From Desulfogranum mediterraneum DSM 13871 (lineage in GTDB: Bacteria > Desulfobacterota > Desulfobulbia > Desulfobulbales > Desulfobulbaceae): a DNA stretch of 64,000 nt. Both the position numbers and the translations under genes were made by a program. Below are positions 47,040 to 55,984 of the stretch, in pieces; the stretch's first letter is position 1, and each line of letters opens with the position of its first letter. The DNA is taken from assembly GCF_000429965.1 (NCBI RefSeq), contig NZ_AUCW01000023.1, positions 27,970-91,969 on the forward strand, in the 5' to 3' direction. The notes under the pieces are model-generated. The model had not been told where the DNA came from, did not search any database, and was given only the letters and a program-made list of their open reading frames with translations.

Positions 47040-48062
47040 TCAGATCTTTCCAAAACCGCAGGCCGGGTAGCGACAGCTGGGGCAGCCCTCGCAAAAACCA
47101 CCGTGACCAAGGGCCACGATCTCTTTTCGGGCCAGACGCTCTCCGGCAAGTATCCGGGGGATGACCAGATCAAAGATGCTGGCCTTGTGGTACATCACAC
47201 AGCCGGGTAAGCCGACCAGGGGCACCCCCTCCAGATAGGCCAGCATGAACATGGCCCCAGGATAGGTGGGTGCCCCGTAACTGACGATCTCGGCTCCGGT
47301 CTGGCGGATGGCAAGGGGGGTCTGGTCGTCGGGGTCGACACTCATGCCGCCGGTGACGGCGATCAGATCGGCACCGTCCGCCAGCAGGGAGCGAATGGCC
47401 TGGACCGTCATCTCGACCTGGTCTGAGACCAGGATCTGTTCGGTCACGGTGGAGCCAAGGGTCTGAAACTTGCTGCGCAGCACCGGCCCGAAGCCGTCCT
47501 TGATCCGGCCTGAATAGATTTCGCTACCCGTGGTGACCACCCCGACCCGGGCTGCCTTCAGGGGCTTCACCTGGATCAGCGGATCATTACGGCTGCAGAT
47601 GGCCTCTGCCTGGCTGAGGAGTTCTTCGGGTACTGCCAGGGGGATCACCCTGGTGCCGGCCAGGGCGCGTCCCTTTTGGACGAACTGATGGCTGTGGACC
47701 GTGGCAAAGGTGACATCTTCCAGGCTGTTTAAGGCCATCAGGGCGGCAGTGTCGATCTCCAGCAGGCCGTCGCAGGCCGCGCTGAGGGTCACCTTGCCCT
47801 CTGTGGGACCGTTTAAGGTGATGTTGGCCCCGGCAGCTGCGGCGGCCAGGCGCAGCGCAGCTGTATCTTCGTGGACATAGCCATCCCTGGGGTCGTAGAC
47901 GTAGAGATTGGCCTTGCCGATGTCCAGCAGGGTCGAAATATCGTGGTCTGTGACCACGTGGCCCCGCCGGAAGGCCGGACCCTTGGATTCACCCGGAACA
48001 ATCCGGGTGATGTCGTGGCAGAGGACGGTGCCCACGGCCTCTTCTACAGGAATTGCCTTCAT
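47040..48062 (-). CDS. MoeA/MoaB-like molybdopterin-binding protein with Cys-rich tail
   Basis: A 340-residue protein. Residues about 175-320 are a molybdopterin-binding (MoCF) domain with VGVVTTGSEIYSGRI and LIAVTGGMSVDPDDQTP. The C-terminal tail CEGCPSCRYPACGFGKI is unusual and could bind a metal or cluster. It may insert molybdenum or deliver cofactor to Mop. ATG 48062 follows GGGAGG; TTG 48077 is an in-frame alternative. It is first in the operon, 50 bases before mop, and about 170 bases downstream of the sigma-54 promoter. Confidence 0.87.
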   Translation of the reverse strand: MKAIPVEEAVGTVLCHDITRIVPGESKGPAFRRGHVVTDHDISTLLDIGKANLYVYDPRDGYVHEDTAALRLAAAAAGANITLNGPTEGKVTLSAACDGLLEIDTAALMALNSLEDVTFATVHSHQFVQKGRALAGTRVIPLAVPEELLSQAEAICSRNDPLIQVKPLKAARVGVVTTGSEIYSGRIKDGFGPVLRSKFQTLGSTVTEQILVSDQVEMTVQAIRSLLADGADLIAVTGGMSVDPDDQTPLAIRQTGAEIVSYGAPTYPGAMFMLAYLEGVPLVGLPGCVMYHKASIFDLVIPRILAGERLARKEIVALGHGGFCEGCPSCRYPACGFGKI

Positions 48063-48229
48063 CTTCCTCCCCTTCAAACAAACGAGCCAACCTGCCGGGG
48101 CCTTTGCTCAGGAGCAGGCTTTGGTGGTTGTGGGTTGTTTTGGTTCTTTCAGGTTTTTATTTGCAGCGGTACCGGTGTGGACGGTGCGTGTTTTCTCAGG
48201 ATGTCTCTGGGTCTTCTCTGCTTACCGTA

Positions 48230-48245
48230 AGCAGGTATTGGGCCA
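48230..48245 (-). promoter_or_regulatory. Sigma-54 promoter of the moeA-like/mop/trs operon
   Basis: On the minus strand TGGCCCAATACCTGCT matches TGGCACRNNNNTTGCW at 14 of 16 positions with exact GG-N10-GC spacing. It lies 168 bases before the first start codon and about 130 bases downstream of a dyad suited to an activator. Confidence 0.72.
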
Positions 48246-48372
48246 GTTGTGAAGGTTTCGGCTGAAATATCAGGATCGGCCGAAAAGGGTGCCGGCGCAG
48301 GGGCTTATGGAGGGGAGATCGGAGCTGGGGCAGGAGTGGAACGGTCCGGGCTGTGTAGGGGGTGTGAAAGGG

Positions 48373-48405
48373 CTGTGACCCTCTGTGACGGCTGGAGGGT
48401 TACAG
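48373..48405. promoter_or_regulatory. Dyad upstream of the mop operon promoter: activator site or terminator
   Basis: CTGTGACCCTC and GAGGGTTACAG form an 11-bp inverted repeat with one mismatch and an 11-base spacer. A third CTGTGAC half-site lies inside the spacer. Position (128 bases upstream of the sigma-54 promoter) suits an enhancer site for the AcoR-like protein; it could also end transcription of that gene, whose stop codon is 23 bases away. Confidence 0.55.
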
Positions 48406-48427
48406 CTCTTTTACACTGCTGAGCTGC

Positions 48428-50434
48428 TCAGTTGGCAATATCGTGGCGGTGCATCCGGTTGTAGATGGTCTTGCGGGAGACGCCGAGCTCCCGGGCAACC
48501 CTGCTGACATTACCGTAATGGAGGTTGAGCAGCTGGAGGAGCTGCTGTTTCTCCCGTTCCTGCCGCTGTTTGCGGAGCTGGTGGCGGCTTGACTGCAGGG
48601 AGGGCATCATCGGGCTGGGCTCGGTCTGGACGCGCTGATGGGTAACCTCCCCGGGCAGCTGGTTGCTTCCCACCACCCCGTTGATGGCCAGGTTGGCGGC
48701 CCGTTCCGCCACATTCTGGAGCTCACGGACATTACCGGGCCAGGGGTAGGTGTAGAGGTAGTGCATCAGGTCATGATCTATCGATAGCCTGGTTCCCCGA
48801 TCCCTGGAGAGTTTCTCGATGAAGTGGCTGAACAGCTGGGGGATATCTGCTGTTCGCTCCCGCAGCGGCGGGATGGTGATGGACATCACGTTCAGCCGGT
48901 AGTAGAGGTCCTGGCGAAAGGTGCCGCTGCGGACCTTCTCCAGCAGGTTCTTATGGGTGGCACAGATCAGGCGGACGTCAACCGGGATCACCTTGAGGCC
49001 GCCGATCCTGGTCATCGTTTTTTCCTGGATCACCCGCAGGAGCACGGCCTGATGCTCCAGGGGCATGTCGCCGATCTCGTCCAGAAAGAGGGTGCCGCCG
49101 GAGGCGAGTTCAAATTTCCCCGGTTTGCCGCCCTTGGAGGCTCCGGTGAAGGCCCCGTCCTCATAGCCGAACAGTTCGCTGCCCACCAGTTCCCTGGGGA
49201 TGGCCCCGCAGTTGAGGGGGATAAAGGGGGCTGCCCTGCGACTGCTCTGGTTGTGGATGGCCTGGGCAAAGATCTCCTTGCCCGTGCCTGATTCGCCCTG
49301 GAGCAGGACATTGGAACTGCTCTGGGCGGAGAGCTTGGCCAGTTCGATGGCCTCCTGCATCTCCCGGCTCTCACCGATGATATCACTGAACTGGAGGGAG
49401 GCCAGGTAGCCGCTGTAGCGATGGACCAGGTTTTGGACCGCCTTGATGGGGCGGAGGGTGATGAAGCTGCCGGTGCGTTGCTCCTCTTCGTTGAGCACCG
49501 GTTCGGCAGAGGCCAGGCAGCGACTGGGCCCCTGGGGCGTTTCCAGGGAGAGTTCAAGCTCGGATCGGGGGCTTCGGCAGGCCAGGAGGGCGGTGACCTC
49601 ACTGCAGCCGGATTCCCCGGAGAGCAGCTGTTGAAAGCGGGTTCCGGTTAACTCCTTGCGTGTCTTCCGGAAAATACCTTCCGCAGCCGGATTGAGCTCG
49701 GTGATGGAGCCGTGACCGTCCAGAATCAAGACACCCTCGGAAACCATGTTGAAAAAATTCACCAACTTCTTGTTGGCCACTGCCAGCTGGTTATTTTTCT
49801 TGATGATCCGCAACTGGGCGGTGATGGCCTTGGTTGCGGCGACCACCATGCCCAGGGTATGGGCATGGGCGCAGCGGTAGGGACCGGAGATGTCGAGGAT
49901 CCCCAGGAGCTGTCCGTCAGGGTCGGTGATCGGTGCCGCCGAGCAGGTGAGGCCATGGTGTTTATGGCAGAAGTGTTCCGGCCCGGTTATCTGTACCGGC
50001 CGTCTTTCCTCCAGGGCCGTGCCGATGGCGTTGGTGCCGGCATCCCTTTCCTGCCAGCTGGCGCCGACGGTAAAGTTGCTGGTCAGGGGGGTGGCTGTTG
50101 CCTCGGGATCGCCGAAGAACTCCAGGATATAGCCCTCCTGGTTGGAGAGAACCACCACAAAGCCGGTTCCCCTGACGATATCGTAGAGGTCGGCCATGAA
50201 GGGACGGGCAACCCCGAGCAACTGTTCCCGGTCCTTGAGCGCCGCTGCCAGCCGGTCGCCGGCGATGCGATCGTGGGGCGCGCTATCCAGGGGGTCGACT
50301 CCGGCCTCCAGACAGCGGTGCCAGGATTGGAGAATGGCTTCACGGACCCCTGGGAGGCTGCGCTCTCTGCTGTGGGTGAATGCCTGCCAGTGGGCGTAGA
50401 GGCTTTTTTCAGATGCCGAGACCTGGATATTCAT
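48428..50434 (-). CDS. Sigma-54 enhancer-binding activator (AcoR-like GAF-PAS-AAA+-Fis)
   Basis: A 668-residue regulator. The N-terminus has the AcoR signature RERSLPGVREAILQSWHRCLEAGVDP-like region and a GAF domain (about 75-215) with ERDAGTNAIGTALEE; a PAS segment follows (about 230-340), then AAA+ (about 350-580) with GESGTGKE and GAFTGA, and a Fis-type helix-turn-helix (NVSRVARELGVSRKTIYNRM). I chose ATG 50434 because GAGG lies nine bases upstream; ATG 50458 and TTG 50467 are in frame. It is directly upstream of the mop operon and very probably its activator. Confidence 0.88.
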   Translation of the reverse strand: MNIQVSASEKSLYAHWQAFTHSRERSLPGVREAILQSWHRCLEAGVDPLDSAPHDRIAGDRLAAALKDREQLLGVARPFMADLYDIVRGTGFVVVLSNQEGYILEFFGDPEATATPLTSNFTVGASWQERDAGTNAIGTALEERRPVQITGPEHFCHKHHGLTCSAAPITDPDGQLLGILDISGPYRCAHAHTLGMVVAATKAITAQLRIIKKNNQLAVANKKLVNFFNMVSEGVLILDGHGSITELNPAAEGIFRKTRKELTGTRFQQLLSGESGCSEVTALLACRSPRSELELSLETPQGPSRCLASAEPVLNEEEQRTGSFITLRPIKAVQNLVHRYSGYLASLQFSDIIGESREMQEAIELAKLSAQSSSNVLLQGESGTGKEIFAQAIHNQSSRRAAPFIPLNCGAIPRELVGSELFGYEDGAFTGASKGGKPGKFELASGGTLFLDEIGDMPLEHQAVLLRVIQEKTMTRIGGLKVIPVDVRLICATHKNLLEKVRSGTFRQDLYYRLNVMSITIPPLRERTADIPQLFSHFIEKLSRDRGTRLSIDHDLMHYLYTYPWPGNVRELQNVAERAANLAINGVVGSNQLPGEVTHQRVQTEPSPMMPSLQSSRHQLRKQRQEREKQQLLQLLNLHYGNVSRVARELGVSRKTIYNRMHRHDIAN

Positions 50435-50802
50435 TGCACGAACCTCGCCGTGATGCATGTTGTTCAAGCCAAGAAGAAACCATGGCCCCGGCAGGGGGGG
50501 CGGAGGCGGTAGATGGCTGTCGTTGCTATAAAGGTCGATCTGTCAGGGTGTTAATGGTTTGTTTCGGTGGCACTATAACACCATGGTCTCAGGCGAAACA
50601 TCCTTTTCTTTATAATGACCAAATCTTACTTTTACCGATACCTCCAGCCTGGATCTTGGCCTCGCCGTCAACAGAGGTCGGAGAGGGGAGCCTCCCCTGT
50701 CCCCTCTCCTGGAGCCTGGGCATGGCTTGGCAGGGGAGCTCTCGGTGGCGAGCGGCTCGCTGGTGGCTGGGGAGTCGAGGGGAAGAGGGCACACCTTTGT
50801 TG

Positions 50803-51106
50803 ATGAGCTTATCTCCTATACCTGCCACAACAGCTCGATCTGCGCTCGATCTGCTTTACCGGACTGATCCCCGCGGATCAACTCGATGGGATCCTCCGTT
50901 TTGGCAGGCAGTTTCTTGAGCAGGCCTCGGTGCCGGGCCCTGATCCGGGTCTCTGTGTTGTCGAAGAGGGTGCCGAGCTTGATCGTGCCGCACTGATCAG
51001 CTTCGGTCATGCGGCAAAGACCACGGTCTTGAACACGGATCAGGCCTGTAGCTGCCCCTGGTGCAGCCGGAGCATTCAGCAGTTGTTGTTTGCAAGGGAA
51101 CTTTAG
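50803..51106 (+). pseudogene. Possible frameshifted small gene with CxxC tail
   Basis: Two plus-strand frames join at about 50845: an ATG-initiated frame (50803 on) reading MSLSPIPATT...SALDLLYRT, and a second frame shifted by one base reading GLIPADQLDGILRFGRQF and ending in CSCPWCSRS...FAREL with TAG at 51104-51106. The second frame has protein-like composition for over 85 codons but no good start of its own. One extra base would explain the break. I do not recognise the protein; this may also be chance. Confidence 0.3.
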
Positions 51107-51938
51107 GAGGCAGGGGGTGTACGATGGGCTTCCATTTTTTCTACTGATAAGCCAGGTCGGTAAAGAGCGAACCCTCTACTGCGGGAGTCTGCTGTTTTTT
51201 CTACCGTGTGGCTGATTTTGCTGCCGACTTCCAGGGTACGCAATGCTGTCAGTTCATGAACGGCTGCAAAGATTCTGAGAGGGGGGCCAGCTCGTCAGCA
51301 CCACAGGTTTTGGCCTCTTTTCACCTCTCTCCCTCTAAAAAAAATAAAAATAACTGACATAATGCAGCTTGGCTGCTCTTTTTTTTCAAAGGTTTTTTCC
51401 AAGCTGCAGGGGAGCAGGAAAAAGGTTTGGAGCCATTGGCACTGTTATGATTTTTGCGGTGGGGATGGAGAAAGAATCATGGGGTAAGAGGGGCTTGAGA
51501 ACCATTTCATTTTACAGCATAAAATGAAATGTGCTACTGTTTGAGAATCCCTGATTCCAGCTGGGGCCGCTGTGGTTGCCCGCTTTTGTCGCTGGTTATG
51601 GTCCCCTCGTCTCATTTTCTCTGGCCGGTTTTGTTGAACAACAGAGCTGTCTTCTCCCTGTTCAGTTGCACCGTTGTGCCGGTAAACAGCGGCAAGCTAT
51701 CTGTTGGACCTTGCCGACCAAGACCGGCTGCGTCATAGGGAGTCACCATGGTCGCGAACGTTGAGGCCGCTATCTTTACTGACTGCCTTGTACCGCGGCC
51801 TCAGGGAAAAGTGGATCCAGGCCCGCGTTGGCGCCGGGCTCCATTTTGGGAGACGAGGGAGATACCCTCCAGCCTGCTTAAAGTGGAACCAGAGACGGGA
51901 TCGATGAGTGAGACCAGGATTTAGCCCAGGAGATGCTT
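51107..51938. other. Leader region of the caspase cluster
   Basis: About 830 bases with no supported gene. It contains the orphan terminator at 51364-51386, an A-run at 51339-51352, a TTGTTGAACAACAG mini-palindrome near 51630 and an AGGAG just before the first caspase gene. I could not identify the promoter. Confidence 0.45.
51364..51386 (+). terminator. Intrinsic terminator with no assigned upstream gene
   Basis: GCAGC-TTG-GCTGC followed by TC and eight T residues. It points rightward, but no rightward gene ends nearby unless the broken frame at 50803-51106 or a small RNA is transcribed. Confidence 0.65.
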
Positions 51939-53495
51939 ATGAGAGTTTTTTTTGCTGTGGTCTGTTGCCTTGTGTGTGCAGCCGCCTCCCATGCCAAGAC
52001 CTACGGCTTGGTGGTGGGGATTAATGCCTATACACATTATCCCCCTTTGCAGGGGGCGGTGAACGATGCCAATGATATCACCGCTGCCCTCCGGGCAATG
52101 GGGGCGGCAAGAGTTATCCAGCTTCTCGATGAGCAGGCGACCTACAGGGCCATCAGCTCAAGCTGGCAAGAGCTGGTGGAGATGGCCGCGCCCGGAGATA
52201 CCGTGGTCTTTTCCTATGCCGGTCATGGCGGGCGTGAACCGGAACGGATCCCGGGCAGTGAAGAGGACCAGCGGGATGAGAGCTTTGTCCTGGCAAATTT
52301 TATCGAGAACGGGCCTGCGAGTGGTGAACGTATCCTTGATAATGAGATCAATCAATGGTTCAGGGCTGCCGATAAGGTGAGGATCATCTTTGTTGCCGAT
52401 TCCTGCTATTCCGGAACCATGATGCGTTCCATCGATTCCCGGGTCCAGACCCTTGGCCATCGCAGCATCGGCGACTATGGCAGCCCTGCCGATGACCAGC
52501 ACCCGCCCCCAGCGGTTGCCTCCTCCATGCTCACCCCCTCAAATCTGCCCCATGTGCTCTTCTTCTCCTCAAGCGAAGAAGATAAGAAGACCCCGGAACT
52601 GCTGATCAACGGCCAGGCACGCGGTGCCCTGAGTTGGGCCTTTGCCAATGCCATCCGCGGCGCAGCCAATGTGGATCAGGACCGTGCCTTAACCAAAAGA
52701 GAACTGGTGCACTATATCGTGGCCAATACCCGGATGGTGACAGAGGGCAGGCAGGAACCGACCTTTTTTCCCCGAGGTCACGCCGATGATGACAAGGTGC
52801 TCTTTCCCGCTGTGGTGCTTCCCAGGGAGCGGCTCTCAGAGGCAACCTTACAGGTACGAATCATCGACCAGGGGAGAGCAGACAGCAGGCTGCCTGCTCA
52901 GCTCAAGGGCGTTGTCGCGGCCAAAGAGGAGGGGGTGGCCGATCTGGTCTGGGACAGGGATGCCGACCAGGTCATCAGCGGCATCGGCGATATCGTTACC
53001 GATCATTGCGGGCCGGGAGTAGCCGATTTTCAACGGGTGGTGGATAAATTCAGGCTGATGCATCTTGGCAAACAGATGAGTGAACGCGGCGGCCTGCTGC
53101 TTCGTTTTGCCGGAGGCGGGAAACGCTATGCCGAGATGGAACAGACCACCTTCACCCTCCAGGGGCGCCGCTTCAACCATGTCACCCTCTTTGCCCTGGG
53201 GCCTGACGGTAGGGCGGAACTGTTGTATCCCCTGAGGGAGACCGAGCCTGTCGATCCTCTCTCCCTGCCGATTATGGCCTCCTTTAGCGTTGATCTCGAG
53301 GTTAGCCCGCCTTTTGGCGCCGAGCACCTTGTTGCCCTGGCCACGAAACAACCTTTGCCTGCTCTCCACCGCTTGCTGGCAGGGGGGCGGGCTGGCTATG
53401 CAGAACTCCGGGAGTTCATGCAGGCCATCCAGCGGAAGGGGGATGTGCAGGCCGGTATTGTCGGCCTGTATAGCGCCAAAAAAACGGAACAATAG
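51939..53495 (+). CDS. Exported caspase-fold protease 1 (peptidase C14)
   Basis: A 518-residue protein. Residues 1-19 are a signal peptide (ends SHA-KT). The caspase p20-like domain starts YGLVVGINAY, with the catalytic His96 in FSYAGHGG and Cys156 in FVADSCYSGT, each preceded by a hydrophobic strand as in metacaspases. Residues about 370-470 form a beta-rich region related to DUF4384 (VTLFALGPDGRAELLYPL). I chose ATG 51939 because AGGAG lies six bases upstream; ATG 51933 directly abuts it. It is the first gene of the rightward cluster. Predicted location is the periplasm; substrate unknown, metacaspases usually cut after Arg or Lys. Confidence 0.92.
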   Translation: MRVFFAVVCCLVCAAASHAKTYGLVVGINAYTHYPPLQGAVNDANDITAALRAMGAARVIQLLDEQATYRAISSSWQELVEMAAPGDTVVFSYAGHGGREPERIPGSEEDQRDESFVLANFIENGPASGERILDNEINQWFRAADKVRIIFVADSCYSGTMMRSIDSRVQTLGHRSIGDYGSPADDQHPPPAVASSMLTPSNLPHVLFFSSSEEDKKTPELLINGQARGALSWAFANAIRGAANVDQDRALTKRELVHYIVANTRMVTEGRQEPTFFPRGHADDDKVLFPAVVLPRERLSEATLQVRIIDQGRADSRLPAQLKGVVAAKEEGVADLVWDRDADQVISGIGDIVTDHCGPGVADFQRVVDKFRLMHLGKQMSERGGLLLRFAGGGKRYAEMEQTTFTLQGRRFNHVTLFALGPDGRAELLYPLRETEPVDPLSLPIMASFSVDLEVSPPFGAEHLVALATKQPLPALHRLLAGGRAGYAELREFMQAIQRKGDVQAGIVGLYSAKKTEQ

Positions 53496-53613
53496 GAGCG
53501 CTTCCCGCCTCGGTCCATCCCGTTCCAGGGGGAAGGGTTGCTGGCCGAAACAGGGTCGTGTTTCCCCAATCTATAAGCGTGAACCTTTCACCCTGGCAGG
53601 AGATGGCCGAAAG

Positions 53614-55068
53614 ATGAAAACAAAGCTGATGTTGTCCACTCTACTCCTCTGCTGGCTGGTGCCGGCGCTGCTGCTCGCCGCCGATCGGGCCCTGTTGATC
53701 GGTATAGACCGGTATGCAAACGTTCGCCCCCTACGAGGTGCGGTCAATGATGTCAAACGGGTGCACTCCTTTCTGACCGACCGGCTCCGCTTCCCGGAAG
53801 GGCAGATCAAGGTCCTGCTCAACCAGGAGGCCTCCAGGAAGAACATCCTGGCAAGCCTTGACAGCTGGCTGGTTGCAGGCTCGGAGGCAGGGGATAGGAT
53901 TTTTTTCTACTATAGCGGCCATGGCTACTTTCAGCCTGATCTTGACGGTGACGAGCAGGATCGGGTCGATGAAACCCTGGTGAGTTATGATAGCCTCAGG
54001 CGTGAAGATTCCAGCATAGAGAAGATGGTGAGCGACGATGAGATCGGCCGGGTCTTAGAGGCCCTGGCTGATCGGCAGGTGGTGGTGGTCATCGACTCCT
54101 GCCATTCGGGGACCATGGCCAGGGGCGTGGGCTTGAGCAAGGAGCAAGGCCTGCTCAAGATCCCTGTCTTTCCGCGCAGGCAGGAGCGTTCGCTTCTCAA
54201 GGCACAGTTTCGCTCGACCCGTCGTGAAGAGAGCTTTCTCAAGGGCAACGGTTCGCGTCTGGTCTGGAGTGCGGTTTCTGCAAGTCAGTCGGCCCTGGAA
54301 AATAACGAGCTGAGCCCCATGAGTGGGGTTTTCACCAATGCCTTTCTCAACGGGGTGGAGCAGGGCTTGGCCGATGGCAACGGTAACGGCAGGGTGACCA
54401 ACAGCGAACTGCTTGACTATGTTCAGCGGGAGTCAGCAGCTTTTTGCCGCCGTCATGCTGCGGCCTGTACCCTTGGCCTGACCCCAAGCCTGGAGACAAG
54501 CGCCGAAAGATTGGCTGAACCGGTGTTTTTCTCCTTTGGCTATGGTCAGGATTCTGTCCAGGGTGAGATCGGTCAGGGGGTGACCGATATCCTGGCCCAT
54601 GATAACGGGGCGAAGATCAGCCTGGATATACTGCCCTCCAACCGACTTCGCCTGGGTGAGGAAATCCAATTGCGAGTTTCCAGCCCGGTCGACGGTTATC
54701 TGGTGGTTCTGGATATTAACGCCAATCAGGAGGTGACCCAACTCTTTCCCAACAGCTACAGTGACAGGGCCGGGCAGGGGAATATGATCCAGGCCCAGAG
54801 GCCGGTGGTCATTCCCAACAGCTATTATGGCTTTCGCCTGCCGGCAGGCGAACCTGTTGGTGACGGGCTGCTGCTGGCCATCGTCAGTGAAGATCCTCTA
54901 CCCCTCGATGACCTGCTGGCCGCTGGCAAGGATCTTCAGGTGATTCAAGACAGCCGCGCATATCTCACCAAGCTTGCCCTGCGGCTCAGGCAAACCTGGC
55001 GCCAGGATCGGTATAACCGACAGTTGCGCTGGTCGCTTGCAGAGAAGGAATATCACATCACAAGGTAG
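53614..55068 (+). CDS. Exported caspase-fold protease 2 with C-terminal DUF4384
   Basis: A 484-residue protein with signal peptide (about 1-22, Leu-rich, ends LLAA-DR). The caspase domain begins RALLIGIDRYANVRPLRGAVND; catalytic His103 is in FYYSGHGYF and Cys163 in VIDSCHSGTM. An Asp-rich DLDGDEQDRVDE loop after the His may bind calcium. A C-terminal DUF4384 domain (about 345-450) has VDGYLVVLDIN and VTQLFPNSY. ATG 53614 is preceded by AGGAG at eleven bases; a four-codon ATG frame lies between. It follows gene 1 after 118 bases. Both catalytic residues are present, so activity is expected. Confidence 0.93.
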   Translation: MKTKLMLSTLLLCWLVPALLLAADRALLIGIDRYANVRPLRGAVNDVKRVHSFLTDRLRFPEGQIKVLLNQEASRKNILASLDSWLVAGSEAGDRIFFYYSGHGYFQPDLDGDEQDRVDETLVSYDSLRREDSSIEKMVSDDEIGRVLEALADRQVVVVIDSCHSGTMARGVGLSKEQGLLKIPVFPRRQERSLLKAQFRSTRREESFLKGNGSRLVWSAVSASQSALENNELSPMSGVFTNAFLNGVEQGLADGNGNGRVTNSELLDYVQRESAAFCRRHAAACTLGLTPSLETSAERLAEPVFFSFGYGQDSVQGEIGQGVTDILAHDNGAKISLDILPSNRLRLGEEIQLRVSSPVDGYLVVLDINANQEVTQLFPNSYSDRAGQGNMIQAQRPVVIPNSYYGFRLPAGEPVGDGLLLAIVSEDPLPLDDLLAAGKDLQVIQDSRAYLTKLALRLRQTWRQDRYNRQLRWSLAEKEYHITR

Positions 55069-55396
55069 AGGGGGCAAAAGGGCGGGCGCTTGCTGTTCCG
55101 GAGAGGGCTTCTTTCCCTTGGCATTGGCTTGAACCGCTTTTCCGGATCCTCCCGACCGCATCCTGGTTGGTTTTCTTGGCCGCTGGTATATCTTGCCGGA
55201 TTGTCGGCTTAATTGATCCTGCCGGCGTGCGGCCTCACCTCTGGAGAGATCTTTTTTCCTTTTTTAGGCAAAAAAATAATCACACTCTGCCAGGGTTGTT
55301 ACTCAGATTGGGTAAAGAGCAGCCAAGAGGGGAGGCAATCACCCTCGGCACGAGCTTTTAAGGAGACCATCCAACTTAACCAACGGAGGAGCATCT
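55069..55396 (+). other. Intergenic region within the caspase cluster
   Basis: 328 bases without a gene. T-rich stretches (CTTTTTTCCTTTTTTAGG near 55250) and an A-run at 55269-55276 could hold an internal promoter for the lipoprotein gene; no convincing -35/-10 pair or terminator hairpin is seen. Confidence 0.45.
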
Positions 55397-55969
55397 ATGC
55401 ACAAAACACAAACACGAGCCTTTATTGTCTTGGCCCTGTCCCTACTGGCCCTCTCGGGCTGCGCCGGCCAACAGACCGTATCCCCGTATAGGGCAGTCAA
55501 TCAGCCCTTTGGGCTTGAACGGCTGAGTAATGCGGCTGCGCCATACGGGCTGCAACTCTGGTCGGCAAACGATCCGCTGCTGATCGGGCAGGAGCTGCAA
55601 CTCTATCTTCGCCCCATGGCCGAGAGCTATCTGAGCCTCTACAGCATCAGTTCTTCGGAAAAGGTCTACTCCCTGCTGGAGAATCAGCCGGCCCGTTCCG
55701 GACAGACCCTGCAGTTCCCCGGGGAGCAGAGTCCGGTTGGTTTTCGCTTGAGTCCGCCAAAGGGGGTCGAAACCTATATTCTGATTTCCACCCTGGAGCC
55801 ACTTGCCGGTCCCCAGCCGGCCCCTGGGACCGCCGACAGTCCGCTGACCGTTCTTCCCCATACGCCTGAACAGTTGATAAGCGCCTTGGCAGGTGCGCTC
55901 CTGGAGCGAAACCAACATGAGTGGAATAGCGCGATTATAACCTTACCGCTTTACGAGAGCAAAAATTAA
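55397..55969 (+). CDS. DUF4384-like outer-membrane/periplasmic lipoprotein
   Basis: A 190-residue lipoprotein. The lipobox is LALSGC with Cys22; the following Gly-Ala-Gly (no Asp at +2) would favour outer-membrane sorting. The mature part resembles the DUF4384 beta domain: IGQELQLYLRPMAESYLSLYSISSSEKVYSLLEN, although the usual PN after the strand is replaced. GGAGGAG precedes the start. It is 15 bases before the next gene and probably co-transcribed with it. Function unknown; it may anchor or be a substrate for the caspase proteins. Confidence 0.8.
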   Translation: MHKTQTRAFIVLALSLLALSGCAGQQTVSPYRAVNQPFGLERLSNAAAPYGLQLWSANDPLLIGQELQLYLRPMAESYLSLYSISSSEKVYSLLENQPARSGQTLQFPGEQSPVGFRLSPPKGVETYILISTLEPLAGPQPAPGTADSPLTVLPHTPEQLISALAGALLERNQHEWNSAIITLPLYESKN

Positions 55970-55984
55970 GGAGGGACCGAGACA

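Noticed and set aside
44188..47070. 960-codon open frame on the plus strand, antisense to mop
   Set aside because: It mirrors the codon structure of the well-supported mop gene; its translation is Gly/Asp/Val/His-rich, has no recognisable domain and no ribosome site. It is a by-product of GC-rich third positions.
48083..48117. Molybdenum-cofactor riboswitch in the leader of the MoeA-like gene
   Set aside because: A CCTGC/GGCAGG pairing is visible but I could not recognise the multi-stem Moco motif.
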